DNA of 16,447 bases from JBFWNZ01 sp050250795 (lineage in GTDB: Bacteria; Pseudomonadota; Alphaproteobacteria; UBA8366), in assembly GCA_050250795.1 (NCBI GenBank), contig JBFWNZ010000048.1, positions 1-16,447 on the forward strand, read 5' to 3'. The translations under genes and the position numbers were made by a program. Below, in pieces: positions 1 through 8,977 of the stretch. The notes below the pieces were generated by a model. It did not search any database, was not told the DNA's origin, and saw nothing but the letters and a program-made list of their open reading frames with translations. Within the stretch, counting starts at the first letter, position 1, and each line of letters begins with the position of its first letter.

Positions 1-2
1 CC

Positions 3-944
3 GGGGAGCGGGGACTGGACGGCAGCCTCGGCCGCGAGGTTCTGCGGTCGCTGCTGCCGCCCGTCGTCCTGATCGTCGCGGTGCTAGGATCGATCCTGGC
101 CGGCATCGCCACCCCCACCGAGGCAGCCAGCGTCGGTGCCGTCGGCGCAACGCTGCTGGGCGCCTATCGTCTGGGCGGCCCGCCCCCGGCGGCGCAGCGG
201 GGTATCCTCACGGCCGTCTGCCGCCTCGACCCGCACGGCCGCAGCATCCTCGGCGCCGGCCTGGCGATCCTTGCCATGCTCGTCATCACGGCCTTCTTCG
301 ACCTGCGGCTTCAGCGCGCGACGATCCCGCCCGCCGACATGGCCGCGATTGCCGTCTGCATCCTGCTGGCGGCAATCGCGACAGCAGGCCTTGCTCTCAG
401 CTTCGCCCGCGTCCTGGCGACCGGCATCCTGACCGCCGTGATGCGCTCGACGCTCGAGGTCGCCTCGATGGTCTTCGTCATCCTGATCGGCGCGGCGCTC
501 TTCTCGCTCACATTCCGCGGGCTCGGCGGCGACAGGCTGGTGGAGAGCTTCCTGACCGATCTGCCGGGCGGCACCGTGGGCGCCATCGTCGTCGTGATGC
601 TGGCGATATTCCTGCTGGGCTTCTTCCTCGACTTTCTGGAGATCGTCTTCATCGTCGTTCCCATCGTCGGGCCGATCCTGCTCCAGATGGAGTTCGCGCC
701 GGGGCAGCCGGTCGATCCGGTCTGGCTCGGCATCATGATCGCGGTGAACCTGCAGACCAGTTTCCTGACCCCGCCTTTCGGCTTCGCGCTGTTCTATCTG
801 CGCGGCGTGGCCCCGCCGGAGGTGACGACCATGCATATCTATCGCGGTGTCGTCCCCTTCGTGGCGATGCAGCTGTCGATGCTGGTCATCCTCTGGTTCG
901 CGCCCGGCCTCGCAACATGGCTGCCGGGGGCGATCTTTGGTTGA
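3..944 (+). CDS. TRAP transporter large permease (DctM-type), 5' truncated
   Basis: This is the membrane permease (M subunit) of a tripartite ATP-independent periplasmic transporter, which imports a solute, usually an organic acid, using an ion gradient with a periplasmic binding protein. The frame is open from the window edge, and 313 residues are visible; the N-terminal part lies outside. Seen in the sequence: the family motif GIATPTEAASVGAVGA near the visible start, FRGLGGD in the middle, and LQTSFLTPPFGFALFYLRG near the end, among several hydrophobic helices. The LQTSFLTPP block and the long middle insertion resemble the mannitol/chloroaromatic-type TRAP permeases (COG4664) more than classic DctM. 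An internal GTG at 81 could be mistaken for the start, but the motif-bearing reading frame continues upstream of it. The small permease and binding protein should lie upstream. The substrate cannot be told. Confidence 0.93.
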   Translation, partial: GERGLDGSLGREVLRSLLPPVVLIVAVLGSILAGIATPTEAASVGAVGATLLGAYRLGGPPPAAQRGILTAVCRLDPHGRSILGAGLAILAMLVITAFFDLRLQRATIPPADMAAIAVCILLAAIATAGLALSFARVLATGILTAVMRSTLEVASMVFVILIGAALFSLTFRGLGGDRLVESFLTDLPGGTVGAIVVVMLAIFLLGFFLDFLEIVFIVVPIVGPILLQMEFAPGQPVDPVWLGIMIAVNLQTSFLTPPFGFALFYLRGVAPPEVTTMHIYRGVVPFVAMQLSMLVILWFAPGLATWLPGAIFG

Positions 945-1410
945 GGCCCGCGCGATCCTCCTGCGGGACGCCGTCAAGGCGGACCTGCCCGCGATTGTCG
1001 CCCTGCTCGCCGACGACCCCATCGCGGCCGGGCGTGAGACGCCGGCCGACCCGCTGCCGGACTCCTATGCCGCAGCCTTCGACGCCATGACGGCCCAGCC
1101 TGGCAACGTCGTCATCCTCGCCGAGATCGAGGGCCGGATCGCAGGATGCCTGCAACTGACCTTCATCCCCGGCCTCACCCGCACCGGATCGCTGCGGGCA
1201 CAGGTCGAGGGCGTGCGGGTTGCCGGCGGATGGCGCGGCCACGGCATCGGCGAGACGCTGATGCAGGAAGCGATTCGACGCTCGCGCGAAGCGGGGTGCG
1301 GGCTGATCCAGCTCACCACCGATCAGGGCCGGACCGATGCCCGCCGCTTCTATGAGCGGCTGGGCTTCACCGCCAGCCATTTCGGCATGAAGCTGGCGCT
1401 CGACGGTTAG
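937..1410 (+). CDS. GNAT-family N-acetyltransferase
   Basis: This is a predicted cytoplasmic acetyl-CoA-dependent N-acyltransferase of 157 residues, a normal single-domain GNAT size. The acetyl-CoA pyrophosphate-binding motif A is visible as GWRGHGIGETL (residues 98-108, R-G-x-G-x-G), preceded by the beta-4 strand VEGVRV (90-95) and followed by the C-terminal RFYERLGF (137-144). I chose the TTG at 937 because a GGGGG purine run lies 7-11 bases upstream and the product then begins directly with the beta-1 strand (ARAILLRDA). The nearest in-frame ATG is at 847, deep inside the TRAP gene, and would add an Arg/Ser/Cys-rich leader with no family resemblance. The gene overlaps the TRAP permease stop by 8 bases, so translation is probably coupled. 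The substrate is unknown; a link to the transported solute is only a guess. Confidence 0.88.
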   Translation: MVEARAILLRDAVKADLPAIVALLADDPIAAGRETPADPLPDSYAAAFDAMTAQPGNVVILAEIEGRIAGCLQLTFIPGLTRTGSLRAQVEGVRVAGGWRGHGIGETLMQEAIRRSREAGCGLIQLTTDQGRTDARRFYERLGFTASHFGMKLALDG

Positions 1411-1419
1411 CCCAGGCCG

Positions 1420-3651
<2,232 letters not shown>

Positions 3652-3711
3652 GTCAGGACTCCCTACCGCATATAGTAGCGGCTTGGCCCCGACACCGCAA
3701 AGCCTCGCGGG

Positions 3712-4125
3712 TCAGGTGCCGGGATATTCCTTGGCCAGTTCCGCTGCGCTGTCCTTCAGCCCATAGGCGTCCAGAAGCTCCGTCTCCTCGTCGAGGATCT
3801 GGAACATGTGCACGGCGTTGCGCGGCACGAAGACGATGGAGCCGGCGCCGGCCTCGAACTGCCGCCCCTCCAATGTCACCAGAACCCGGCCGCGCAGGAT
3901 CATCGACACCTGCTCCGCCTCGTGCCGGTGCGGCTTGCCGACCGAGTTCGCCTTCACCACGGCCCGCGTCAGCACCACATGGTCGCCGACCCAGGTCTTG
4001 CGCGTCGTGCCGCTATGGGTCGAGACGCGGGGATCGGAGATGGCGACGTCCTCGATCTCTTCCCAGGTCGTCAAGGCCGGGGTCTTGTTACGCTGCCGCT
4101 CGATCGCCTCGCAGATTTCGTCCAT
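3712..4125 (-). CDS. small cupin-domain protein
   Basis: This is a 137-residue single-domain cupin, probably a metal-binding cytoplasmic beta-barrel. Cupin motif 1 is seen as GKPHRHEAEQVSMILRG (63-79), with His66, His68 and Glu71 or Gln72 as likely ligands. Motif 2 is GSIVFVPRNAVHMF (95-108), with His106 as the fourth ligand; the usual PxG before the histidine is PRN here. I chose the ATG at 4125 because GGGAGG lies 9 bases upstream; a longer form from 4164 would lack a ribosome site and adds 13 unremarkable residues. Such small cupins act as sugar or oxalate-type enzymes or as ligand-sensing proteins, and nothing here separates these. It lies 60 bases downstream of zevB and 60 bases upstream of parC on the same strand. 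I see no T-run terminator in either gap, so it could be read with the zinc operon. Confidence 0.85.
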   Translation of the reverse strand: MDEICEAIERQRNKTPALTTWEEIEDVAISDPRVSTHSGTTRKTWVGDHVVLTRAVVKANSVGKPHRHEAEQVSMILRGRVLVTLEGRQFEAGAGSIVFVPRNAVHMFQILDEETELLDAYGLKDSAAELAKEYPGT

Positions 4126-4185
4126 GCCGGTATCCTCCCGCAGATTCTTGTATCCACGGAGCATACATCGGCGGCGCGCCGGACG

Positions 4186-5196
4186 CTAAAGCAGCGTGCC
4201 CCGCTCCAACGCCGCGAGGAACAGCAGCACGCCGGACAGGGTCAGAACCGTCGCGCCCGCGAAGGCGATGCTGCGCATCGTCACGCCGTACAGGCCCGGA
4301 CGGTCCATGGTGAGGCCGACAACCCCGCGCCGCAACGCGATGGCGCCGATGCCGATCAGCGAGGTCGTGATGGCGACGCCAAGGCCCATTGCCCCCACGG
4401 CGACCGCGCCGATCCAGAAAACGCCATAAGCCAGCGCGAACAGCAGCACCACGATGGCGCCGCTGCATGGCCGCAGACCGGCCGCCAGCGCCATCATCGG
4501 CAGTTCCCCCGCCGTCCCGGCCAGCCGGTGCCGCCAACCGGGCTCGTCCTGCGGATGATGATGCGCGCGGTCATGACGATGGTCATGACTATGATGCGCG
4601 TGGTCGCGGTCGTGCCCTGCCGCCGGATGGTCGCAGCACTCCTTGCCGACGAGGGCGCGCCAGGCAAGATACAGTCCCATCGCAGCAAGCAGGACATAGC
4701 TGACCAGTTCGACCGTCAGCGCGTGGCCCAACACCTCGAACCGCGTCGAACCCAGGATCACGGCAAAAATACCGACCAGCAGGACCGCCGCCACCGCCTG
4801 AACGGCAGCAGTCATCAAGCTGAGCGCAATACCCCGACGAAGAGGGGCCTGCCGCGACAGGAAGTAGCTGCCGATCACCATCTTCCCGTGCCCCGGCCCG
4901 GCGGCGTGGAACACGCCGTACAGAAAGGCAATTCCGATGATGACCAAGGCCGCCATGGGCGAGCCGGCCTCGGCATAGCCGCGCACGTCGCCGGCGAGGC
5001 GGGCATGCAGATCGCGTTGCATTTCCGCAACCTTGAGTACGACGGGGACCAGCACCGCGGGCAATGGGACGGCCGGCCCTTCCGCTGCCGGGCTTGCCGC
5101 GGGACGTGCGGCAAAAGGGCTTCCCTCCACCGCCATCGCCGGCATTGCGGCGAGGCCAAGCATCAGGAAGGCGAGGACGGCGAGACCGCGCCGCAT
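4186..5196 (-). CDS. zevB: NicO-family metal transporter, ZevB-like, His-rich
   Basis: This 336-residue inner-membrane protein belongs to the NicO/RcnA-like nickel-cobalt transporter superfamily. Seen: a hydrophobic N-terminal signal or anchor (4-22), family motif HAAGPGHGK (97-105), a cytoplasmic-type loop packed with His and Asp plus a CC pair (187-214), and GLRPCSGAIVVLL (240-252), separated by about six hydrophobic segments. In Haemophilus influenzae the pair ZevA (DUF1007) and ZevB (this family) is required for growth in low zinc, and here the same pair sits in a zur-znu array, so zinc is the most likely substrate (inference). The start at ATG 5196 lies one base after the zevA stop (TGAGATG), pointing to coupled translation; the frame runs further upstream, but that part is antisense-type low-complexity sequence. 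Nickel or cobalt cannot be excluded, nor can the transport direction be read from sequence. Confidence 0.86.
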   Translation of the reverse strand: MRRGLAVLAFLMLGLAAMPAMAVEGSPFAARPAASPAAEGPAVPLPAVLVPVVLKVAEMQRDLHARLAGDVRGYAEAGSPMAALVIIGIAFLYGVFHAAGPGHGKMVIGSYFLSRQAPLRRGIALSLMTAAVQAVAAVLLVGIFAVILGSTRFEVLGHALTVELVSYVLLAAMGLYLAWRALVGKECCDHPAAGHDRDHAHHSHDHRHDRAHHHPQDEPGWRHRLAGTAGELPMMALAAGLRPCSGAIVVLLFALAYGVFWIGAVAVGAMGLGVAITTSLIGIGAIALRRGVVGLTMDRPGLYGVTMRSIAFAGATVLTLSGVLLFLAALERGTLL

Positions 5197-5197
5197 C

Positions 5198-5806
5198 TCA
5201 GCCTGCCGCACAGCGCAGTTCGACGCGCAGGGGGAACACCATCCCGAAATAGATCGGGTTCTCCTTGTCCTCCCCCATCGCATAGTGGCAGCCCTCGCTG
5301 CCGCTCCCAGCGACCCGTATCGGGTCGTTCTTGTCGAACTCGACCGCCACATAGAAGCTGTCGTCATAGACGCTGAAGGCGAAAGGCGTGTCGCGCGGGT
5401 CCACCGGCGCCTCCAGCGGCACCGTGAAGGAATAGTGCACGATCCCCTTCTTCACCGTCGCATTGAAGTCGCGGACATGCTCCACCGGCTTCGGTGCCGG
5501 GTTGCCGGCGCCGATCCGGATATGCGTGAAATAGCTCAGGAAACGCAGGTTGGAGAAGGCGCCCTCTTCGAGCGTCTTCATCTCCGCCGCATCGAAATGC
5601 TTGTCCTTGTTCTTATCGAAATCTTCGAGGATCAGCATGCTGAACACCTCGTCGAAATCCCATTCCATCTTCAGGGCCACGATCTTGCCCTGCTCGAACA
5701 CGACGCCGGTGACGTTGTTGACGAACACATGCGGATGGGCCTGTGTGGAGCCCGGCAACAGCGCGGCCCAAAGCCCAAACATTGCCGCGAGCCATCCCCG
5801 CCTCAC
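5198..5806 (-). CDS. zevA: DUF1007 periplasmic zinc-binding protein, ZevA-like
   Basis: This is a 202-residue exported protein of the DUF1007 family. A signal peptide (residues 1-23, cleavage after STQA) would expose a new N-terminus His-Pro-His, a likely metal site. Residues 64-75 fit the 12-residue EF-hand loop (Asp64, Asn66, Asp68, His70, Asp72, Glu75). Two cysteines (173 and 199) may form a disulfide. ZevA of Haemophilus influenzae, the studied member, binds zinc in the periplasm and works with ZevB, encoded by the adjacent gene here. I infer that it delivers zinc to ZevB. The start is GTG at 5806, inside a GTGA overlap with the znuB stop, so the two are translationally coupled. The start fits because it begins exactly at the signal peptide. 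The family role rests on few experimental cases, so the metal assignment depends mainly on the zur-znu context. Confidence 0.86.
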   Translation of the reverse strand: MRRGWLAAMFGLWAALLPGSTQAHPHVFVNNVTGVVFEQGKIVALKMEWDFDEVFSMLILEDFDKNKDKHFDAAEMKTLEEGAFSNLRFLSYFTHIRIGAGNPAPKPVEHVRDFNATVKKGIVHYSFTVPLEAPVDPRDTPFAFSVYDDSFYVAVEFDKNDPIRVAGSGSEGCHYAMGEDKENPIYFGMVFPLRVELRCAAG

Positions 5807-6612
5807 GGCCGCACCGCCCGCATCAGCGGCACCACGCCATGCGCTCCGATAAACAGCAGGAATGCTGCGACAACAACGGACGGCCCGGACGGGGTGTCCC
5901 AGGTCAGCGAGCCTTCCATCCCGAACGCCACGGCAAGGCAGCCGACCGCGCTGGCGGACGCCGCCATCGCTTCCGGCGTGCGCGCGAACAGCCGCGCCGT
6001 TGCGGCGGGAATGATCAGCAGGGCAACCACCAGCAGAACGCCCACGATCTTCATCGCGACCGCCACCAGGGTCGCCAGCAACAGGGTCACGACAAGTTGC
6101 ACCCGCTGCACCGGCACGCCTTCGGCGCGGGCCAGTTCCTCATGCACCGTCAGCGCGACCAACGGCCGCCAGATCGCTGCCAGCGCCAGCAGCACAACTG
6201 CTCCCCCGCCATAGACCAGCACCAGATCGCCGTGCGTCACCGCCAGCATGTCGCCGAACAGATAGCCCATCAGGTCCACCCGCATGCCCTCGGTCAGGCT
6301 CAGAACCAGGATACCCAACGCCAGCATGGTATGCGCCAGGATGCCGAGCAGCGTGTCCGCCGCCAGCCAGCGCTGCCGCTGCAACGCCGCCATTGCCAGC
6401 GCGAAGGCGATGCAGACCGCGAGGATGCCGGCATTCAAGCTCACCGACAGCAGAAATCCGAGCGCCACCCCCAGCAGCGCGGAATGCGCCAGGGAATCGC
6501 CGAAATAGGCCATGCGCCGCCACACCACCACGCAGCCGAGCGGCCCGGCGATCATCGCGACGCCCAGGCCCGCCAGCAGGCCGCGCCAGACGAAATCGTC
6601 GAGGAGGCTCAA
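5803..6612 (-). CDS. znuB: zinc ABC transporter permease ZnuB
   Basis: ZnuB is the membrane channel of the ATP-driven ZnuABC zinc importer. The 269-residue protein is of the ABC-3 family with about eight hydrophobic helices. Seen: WRRMAYFGDSLAHSALLG (31-48), the conserved region near the second helix, the coupling-loop region around HEELARAEGVP, then VGVLLVVALLIIPAATA, and the C-terminal DTPSGPSVVV typical of this family. The start appears to be TTG at 6612 within a TTGA overlap with the znuC stop; no ATG near this point gives a better family N-terminus. It sits between znuC and zevA, with overlaps on both sides, so all are expected on one transcript. Manganese and iron ABC-3 permeases look similar, but the neighbouring zur and the His-rich ZnuA make zinc the clear choice. 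Confidence 0.95.
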   Translation of the reverse strand: MSLLDDFVWRGLLAGLGVAMIAGPLGCVVVWRRMAYFGDSLAHSALLGVALGFLLSVSLNAGILAVCIAFALAMAALQRQRWLAADTLLGILAHTMLALGILVLSLTEGMRVDLMGYLFGDMLAVTHGDLVLVYGGGAVVLLALAAIWRPLVALTVHEELARAEGVPVQRVQLVVTLLLATLVAVAMKIVGVLLVVALLIIPAATARLFARTPEAMAASASAVGCLAVAFGMEGSLTWDTPSGPSVVVAAFLLFIGAHGVVPLMRAVRP

Positions 6613-7403
6613 TGCCGGTGCTCCTCATCCGTACAGACATGTCCCGACAGATCGTGTTCATGGTCGTGCGCGTGGGTGTACACAGCGAGCCCCTCTGCCA
6701 CCTGGCGCCCGAACAGCGCGATATAGCCGGGATCGCGGCTGACCGCCTCCGGCGCACCGGAGCAGCAGACATGGCCGTTCAGGCATATGACCCGGTCGGT
6801 CGCCGCCATCACCAGATGCAGGTCGTGCGACACCATCAACACGCCGCAGCGGCGGCGGTCGCGGATACGGGCGATCAACGCATACAGTTCGATCTCGCCC
6901 TTGTAATCCACGCCCTGGACCGGCTCGTCCAGCACCAGCAGGTCCGGGTCGCGCAACAGCGCGCGCGCCAGCAGAACGCGCTGCAACTCGCCGCCCGACA
7001 GGCCCTGCACGGGCGAGTCCAGAAGATGCGCGCCGCCCACCTCGTCCAGCGTCGCCAGCAGAACGGTCTCGCCCTGCCGGCGCGTCAGGGTCAGCAGGCG
7101 GCGCACCGTCAGCGGCAGCACCGGCTCGACGGCGAAGCGCTGCGGCAAATAGCCGATGCACAAGCCCCGCCGCCGATGCACGCTTCCCGCGTCCGGCGCC
7201 TGAAGCCCCAGCAGCGTGCGCACCAGGGTCGTCTTGCCCGACCCGTTCGGCCCGATCAGGGTGACGATCTCTCCCGGCGCGACCGTCAAGTCGACATGCT
7301 CCAGCACCGGCCGCCCCGCATAGCGCACGGTCAGGCCGCGCCCTTCGATCAGCGGGGCTGCGGTCGCCAGGGTCGCCGGCACTGCCTGGACCGCATCAGG
7401 CAT
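6609..7403 (-). CDS. znuC: zinc ABC transporter ATPase ZnuC
   Basis: ZnuC hydrolyses ATP to drive zinc import through ZnuB. The 264-residue protein has Walker A GPNGSGKTT (51-59), Q-loop Gln88, signature LSGGE (135-139), Walker B LLVLDE (155-160) and the H-loop His193. The last 21 residues (244-264) hold eight histidines, a cysteine and many acids, a tail also known from other ZnuC proteins and likely to bind zinc in the cytoplasm. The ATG at 7403 overlaps the end of zur by 8 bases, and the stop overlaps the TTG of znuB (TTGA). Translation from zur to znuB is therefore continuous. Transcription is expected from the zur promoter around 8000, so all these genes would rise when Zur is zinc-free. 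A second Cys pair (VCC, 212-214) precedes the tail and could add to metal binding. Confidence 0.95.
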   Translation of the reverse strand: MPDAVQAVPATLATAAPLIEGRGLTVRYAGRPVLEHVDLTVAPGEIVTLIGPNGSGKTTLVRTLLGLQAPDAGSVHRRRGLCIGYLPQRFAVEPVLPLTVRRLLTLTRRQGETVLLATLDEVGGAHLLDSPVQGLSGGELQRVLLARALLRDPDLLVLDEPVQGVDYKGEIELYALIARIRDRRRCGVLMVSHDLHLVMAATDRVICLNGHVCCSGAPEAVSRDPGYIALFGRQVAEGLAVYTHAHDHEHDLSGHVCTDEEHRH

Positions 7404-7893
7404 CGGCAGCCTTCACCCGGCATCCCGAACAAAGACCTTCGACCTCGACGACCGGATTGGCGACATGGAATCCGCTGCGGGCCGCGCCGTCGACGATGGC
7501 CCGGCTGATATCGCGATCGTGGATTTCCGCCACCCGCCCGCAGACGGTGCAGATCAGGAACTGCCCGTCATGGCCGTCCCCGCGCGGATGGTCGCAGCCG
7601 ACGAAGGCGTTGCGGCTGGCGAGGCGATGAACCAGCCCCTGCTCGGTCAGGAAATCCAGCGCCCGATACACGGTCATCGGCGCCACGCGCCGGCCGTCCG
7701 TGCTGAGCTTCTCCAGGATATCGTATGCCCCGACCGGCTCATGGTTGGACCAGATCAGTTCCAGAACCTGGCGGCGCAACGCGGTCAGGCGCGCGCCGCG
7801 CGCATCGCAGAGTTCGTCGGCGGCCGACATCGCCTTGGCGACGCATCGTCGATGATCGTGGCCCGGTGCCGGGAACAGCAGATCGAGTTCCAT
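7396..7893 (-). CDS. zur: zinc uptake regulator Zur (Fur family)
   Basis: Zur is a zinc-sensing repressor; with zinc bound it shuts off uptake genes. The 165-residue protein has the N-terminal winged helix (about 25-95) with RLTALRRQVLELIW and the recognition helix region APMTVYRALDFL (71-82). Its C-terminal dimer domain carries the regulatory-type site CDH (100-102) plus His108, and two CxxC pairs, CTVC (115-118) and CSGC (155-158), that form the structural zinc site. I chose ATG 7893 because a GGAG lies 9 bases upstream and the protein then starts near the usual Zur N-terminus; in-frame ATGs at 7932 and 7956 add a non-conserved leader. It leads the operon zur-znuC-znuB-zevA-zevB, divergent from znuA, so it probably represses itself. 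Fur, Mur or PerR are less likely given the znu neighbours. Confidence 0.93.
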   Translation of the reverse strand: MELDLLFPAPGHDHRRCVAKAMSAADELCDARGARLTALRRQVLELIWSNHEPVGAYDILEKLSTDGRRVAPMTVYRALDFLTEQGLVHRLASRNAFVGCDHPRGDGHDGQFLICTVCGRVAEIHDRDISRAIVDGAARSGFHVANPVVEVEGLCSGCRVKAADA

Positions 7894-7969
7894 GGCGGCC
7901 TGCTCCGTCGCTGTGCACAGGAAGACGCGCATTCGCGCGCCTATCAGAAATGCCACACGCAGCCGCCGC

Positions 7970-8030
7970 TTGCAATCGCTACACTATAACATTACAAACG
8001 ATATAACATCACATTGTATAACACTCATCG
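7970..8030. promoter_or_regulatory. divergent zur/znuA promoter region with probable Zur operators
   Basis: This is by far the most AT-rich stretch in the window. It holds three direct copies of TATAAC at 7985-7990, 8002-8007 and 8017-8022. The first continues as TATAACATTAC and the second as TATAACATCAC, both close to one half of the known Zur box (TATAACATTTC), though the left halves are poorly kept. Bases 8000-8022 also form an imperfect 23-base inverted repeat. Candidate znuA promoter: TTGCAA (7970-7975), 17 bases, TACAAA (7993-7998). A minus-strand TACAAT (8013-8018) could be the zur -10. Zur bound here would block both arms. The exact promoters are uncertain. Confidence 0.66.
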
Positions 8031-8047
8031 CGACAGACGGATTTCCC

Positions 8048-8974
8048 ATGCATTCCAAAAGCTTGATTGCCGCTACGGTTCTCTCTTTCGCAGCTTGGCT
8101 CTCCCCGGCCGCTGCAGAGCCTCCCCGCGTTGTCGCCACGATCAAACCGGTGCATTCGCTTGTCGCCGGAGTCATGCAGGGGGTCGCCACCCCGCACCTG
8201 CTGCTGAAGGGTGCCGCCTCGCCGCACGCCTATGCGATGACGCCATCGGATGCCGCGGCGTTGCAGGGCGCGGACCTCGTCGTGTGGGTCGGCGAAGGCA
8301 TGGAAACCTTCCTCCTGAAGCCCATGGCCGCACTGCCCAAGCGCACGCGCGTCCTCGCGCTCGACGACGCACCCGGCATCGCCCTGCTCGACGTCCGGGA
8401 AGGCGGCGCCTGGGATGAGCATGACGACCATGGCCACGAGCACGGGCATGAGCATGAAGAAGCCAAGGACATGCATCTCTGGCTCGACCCGATGAACGCG
8501 CAGCGGGCCGTCGAGGCCCTCGCCGATACGCTGTCCGGTATGGACCCCGCCAACGCAGCCCGCTATGCCGCCAATGCCGAGGCGGTTCTGGCCCGGCTCG
8601 ACACGCTCGACGGCGAACTTCGCGAGACGCTCGCGCCGCTCCGCGGGCGCCCCTACATCGTCTTTCACGATGCCTATCACTACTTCGAGCAGAGCTATGG
8701 GCTGTCGGCGGTCGGATCGATCACCGTGAATCCCGATGTCGCGCCCGGCGCCAAGACGCTGCGCGCCATCCGTAAGAAGCTGACCGACAGCAAGGCCCGC
8801 TGCGTCTTCCGCGAGCCGCAGTTCACGCCGAAACTGGTGGCGACGGTGACAGAGGGCCTGTCGGTGAAGACCGGCATCCTCGACCCGCTGGGCGCGGACC
8901 TGCCGGAAGGGCCGGACGCCTATTTCCTGCTGATGCGCAATCTCGCCGACGGGCTGCGGACCTGCCTGATGTAA
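8048..8974 (+). CDS. znuA: zinc ABC transporter periplasmic binding protein ZnuA
   Basis: ZnuA captures zinc in the periplasm and hands it to ZnuBC. The 308-residue precursor has a signal peptide (about 1-23, ending AAA) and the cluster A-I fold. The three histidine ligands are visible in their usual settings: SPHAY (His60), DMHLWLDP (His143) and FHDAYHYFE (His207). A charged His-rich loop (124-136) lies just before His143, as in ZnuA but not in manganese-binding relatives. Cys252 and Cys306 match the disulfide of the Escherichia coli protein. The ATG at 8048 begins exactly at the signal peptide; the upstream open frame crosses the operator and is not coding. It is divergent from zur and ends 3 bases before the convergent stop of the dioxygenase gene. 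Expression is probably repressed by Zur. Confidence 0.96.
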   Translation: MHSKSLIAATVLSFAAWLSPAAAEPPRVVATIKPVHSLVAGVMQGVATPHLLLKGAASPHAYAMTPSDAAALQGADLVVWVGEGMETFLLKPMAALPKRTRVLALDDAPGIALLDVREGGAWDEHDDHGHEHGHEHEEAKDMHLWLDPMNAQRAVEALADTLSGMDPANAARYAANAEAVLARLDTLDGELRETLAPLRGRPYIVFHDAYHYFEQSYGLSAVGSITVNPDVAPGAKTLRAIRKKLTDSKARCVFREPQFTPKLVATVTEGLSVKTGILDPLGADLPEGPDAYFLLMRNLADGLRTCLM

Positions 8975-8977
8975 CGG

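Noticed and set aside
84..1022. A 312-codon minus-strand frame opposite the TRAP and GNAT genes
   Set aside because: Its Asp/Arg/His/Gln-rich sequence has no domain, and both plus-strand genes have clear family motifs.
3679..3705. GGCTT/AAGCC pair between cupin and parC
   Set aside because: Five pairs with a loop of about 15 bases and no T-run; not a credible terminator.
4400..4640. Repetitive-looking GATG/ATGATG tract as a possible tandem repeat
   Set aside because: It is the His/Asp codon run of the ZevB metal-binding loop, not an independent DNA repeat.
3808..5376. A 522-codon open frame on the plus strand opposite the cupin and zevB
   Set aside because: It spans two well-supported minus-strand genes and their gap, and its sequence is low-complexity antisense, including the reverse of the His-rich loop.
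8410..8460. CATGAGCATG-like repeats in znuA
   Set aside because: These are the His/Glu codons of the ZnuA His-rich loop, expected for the protein.
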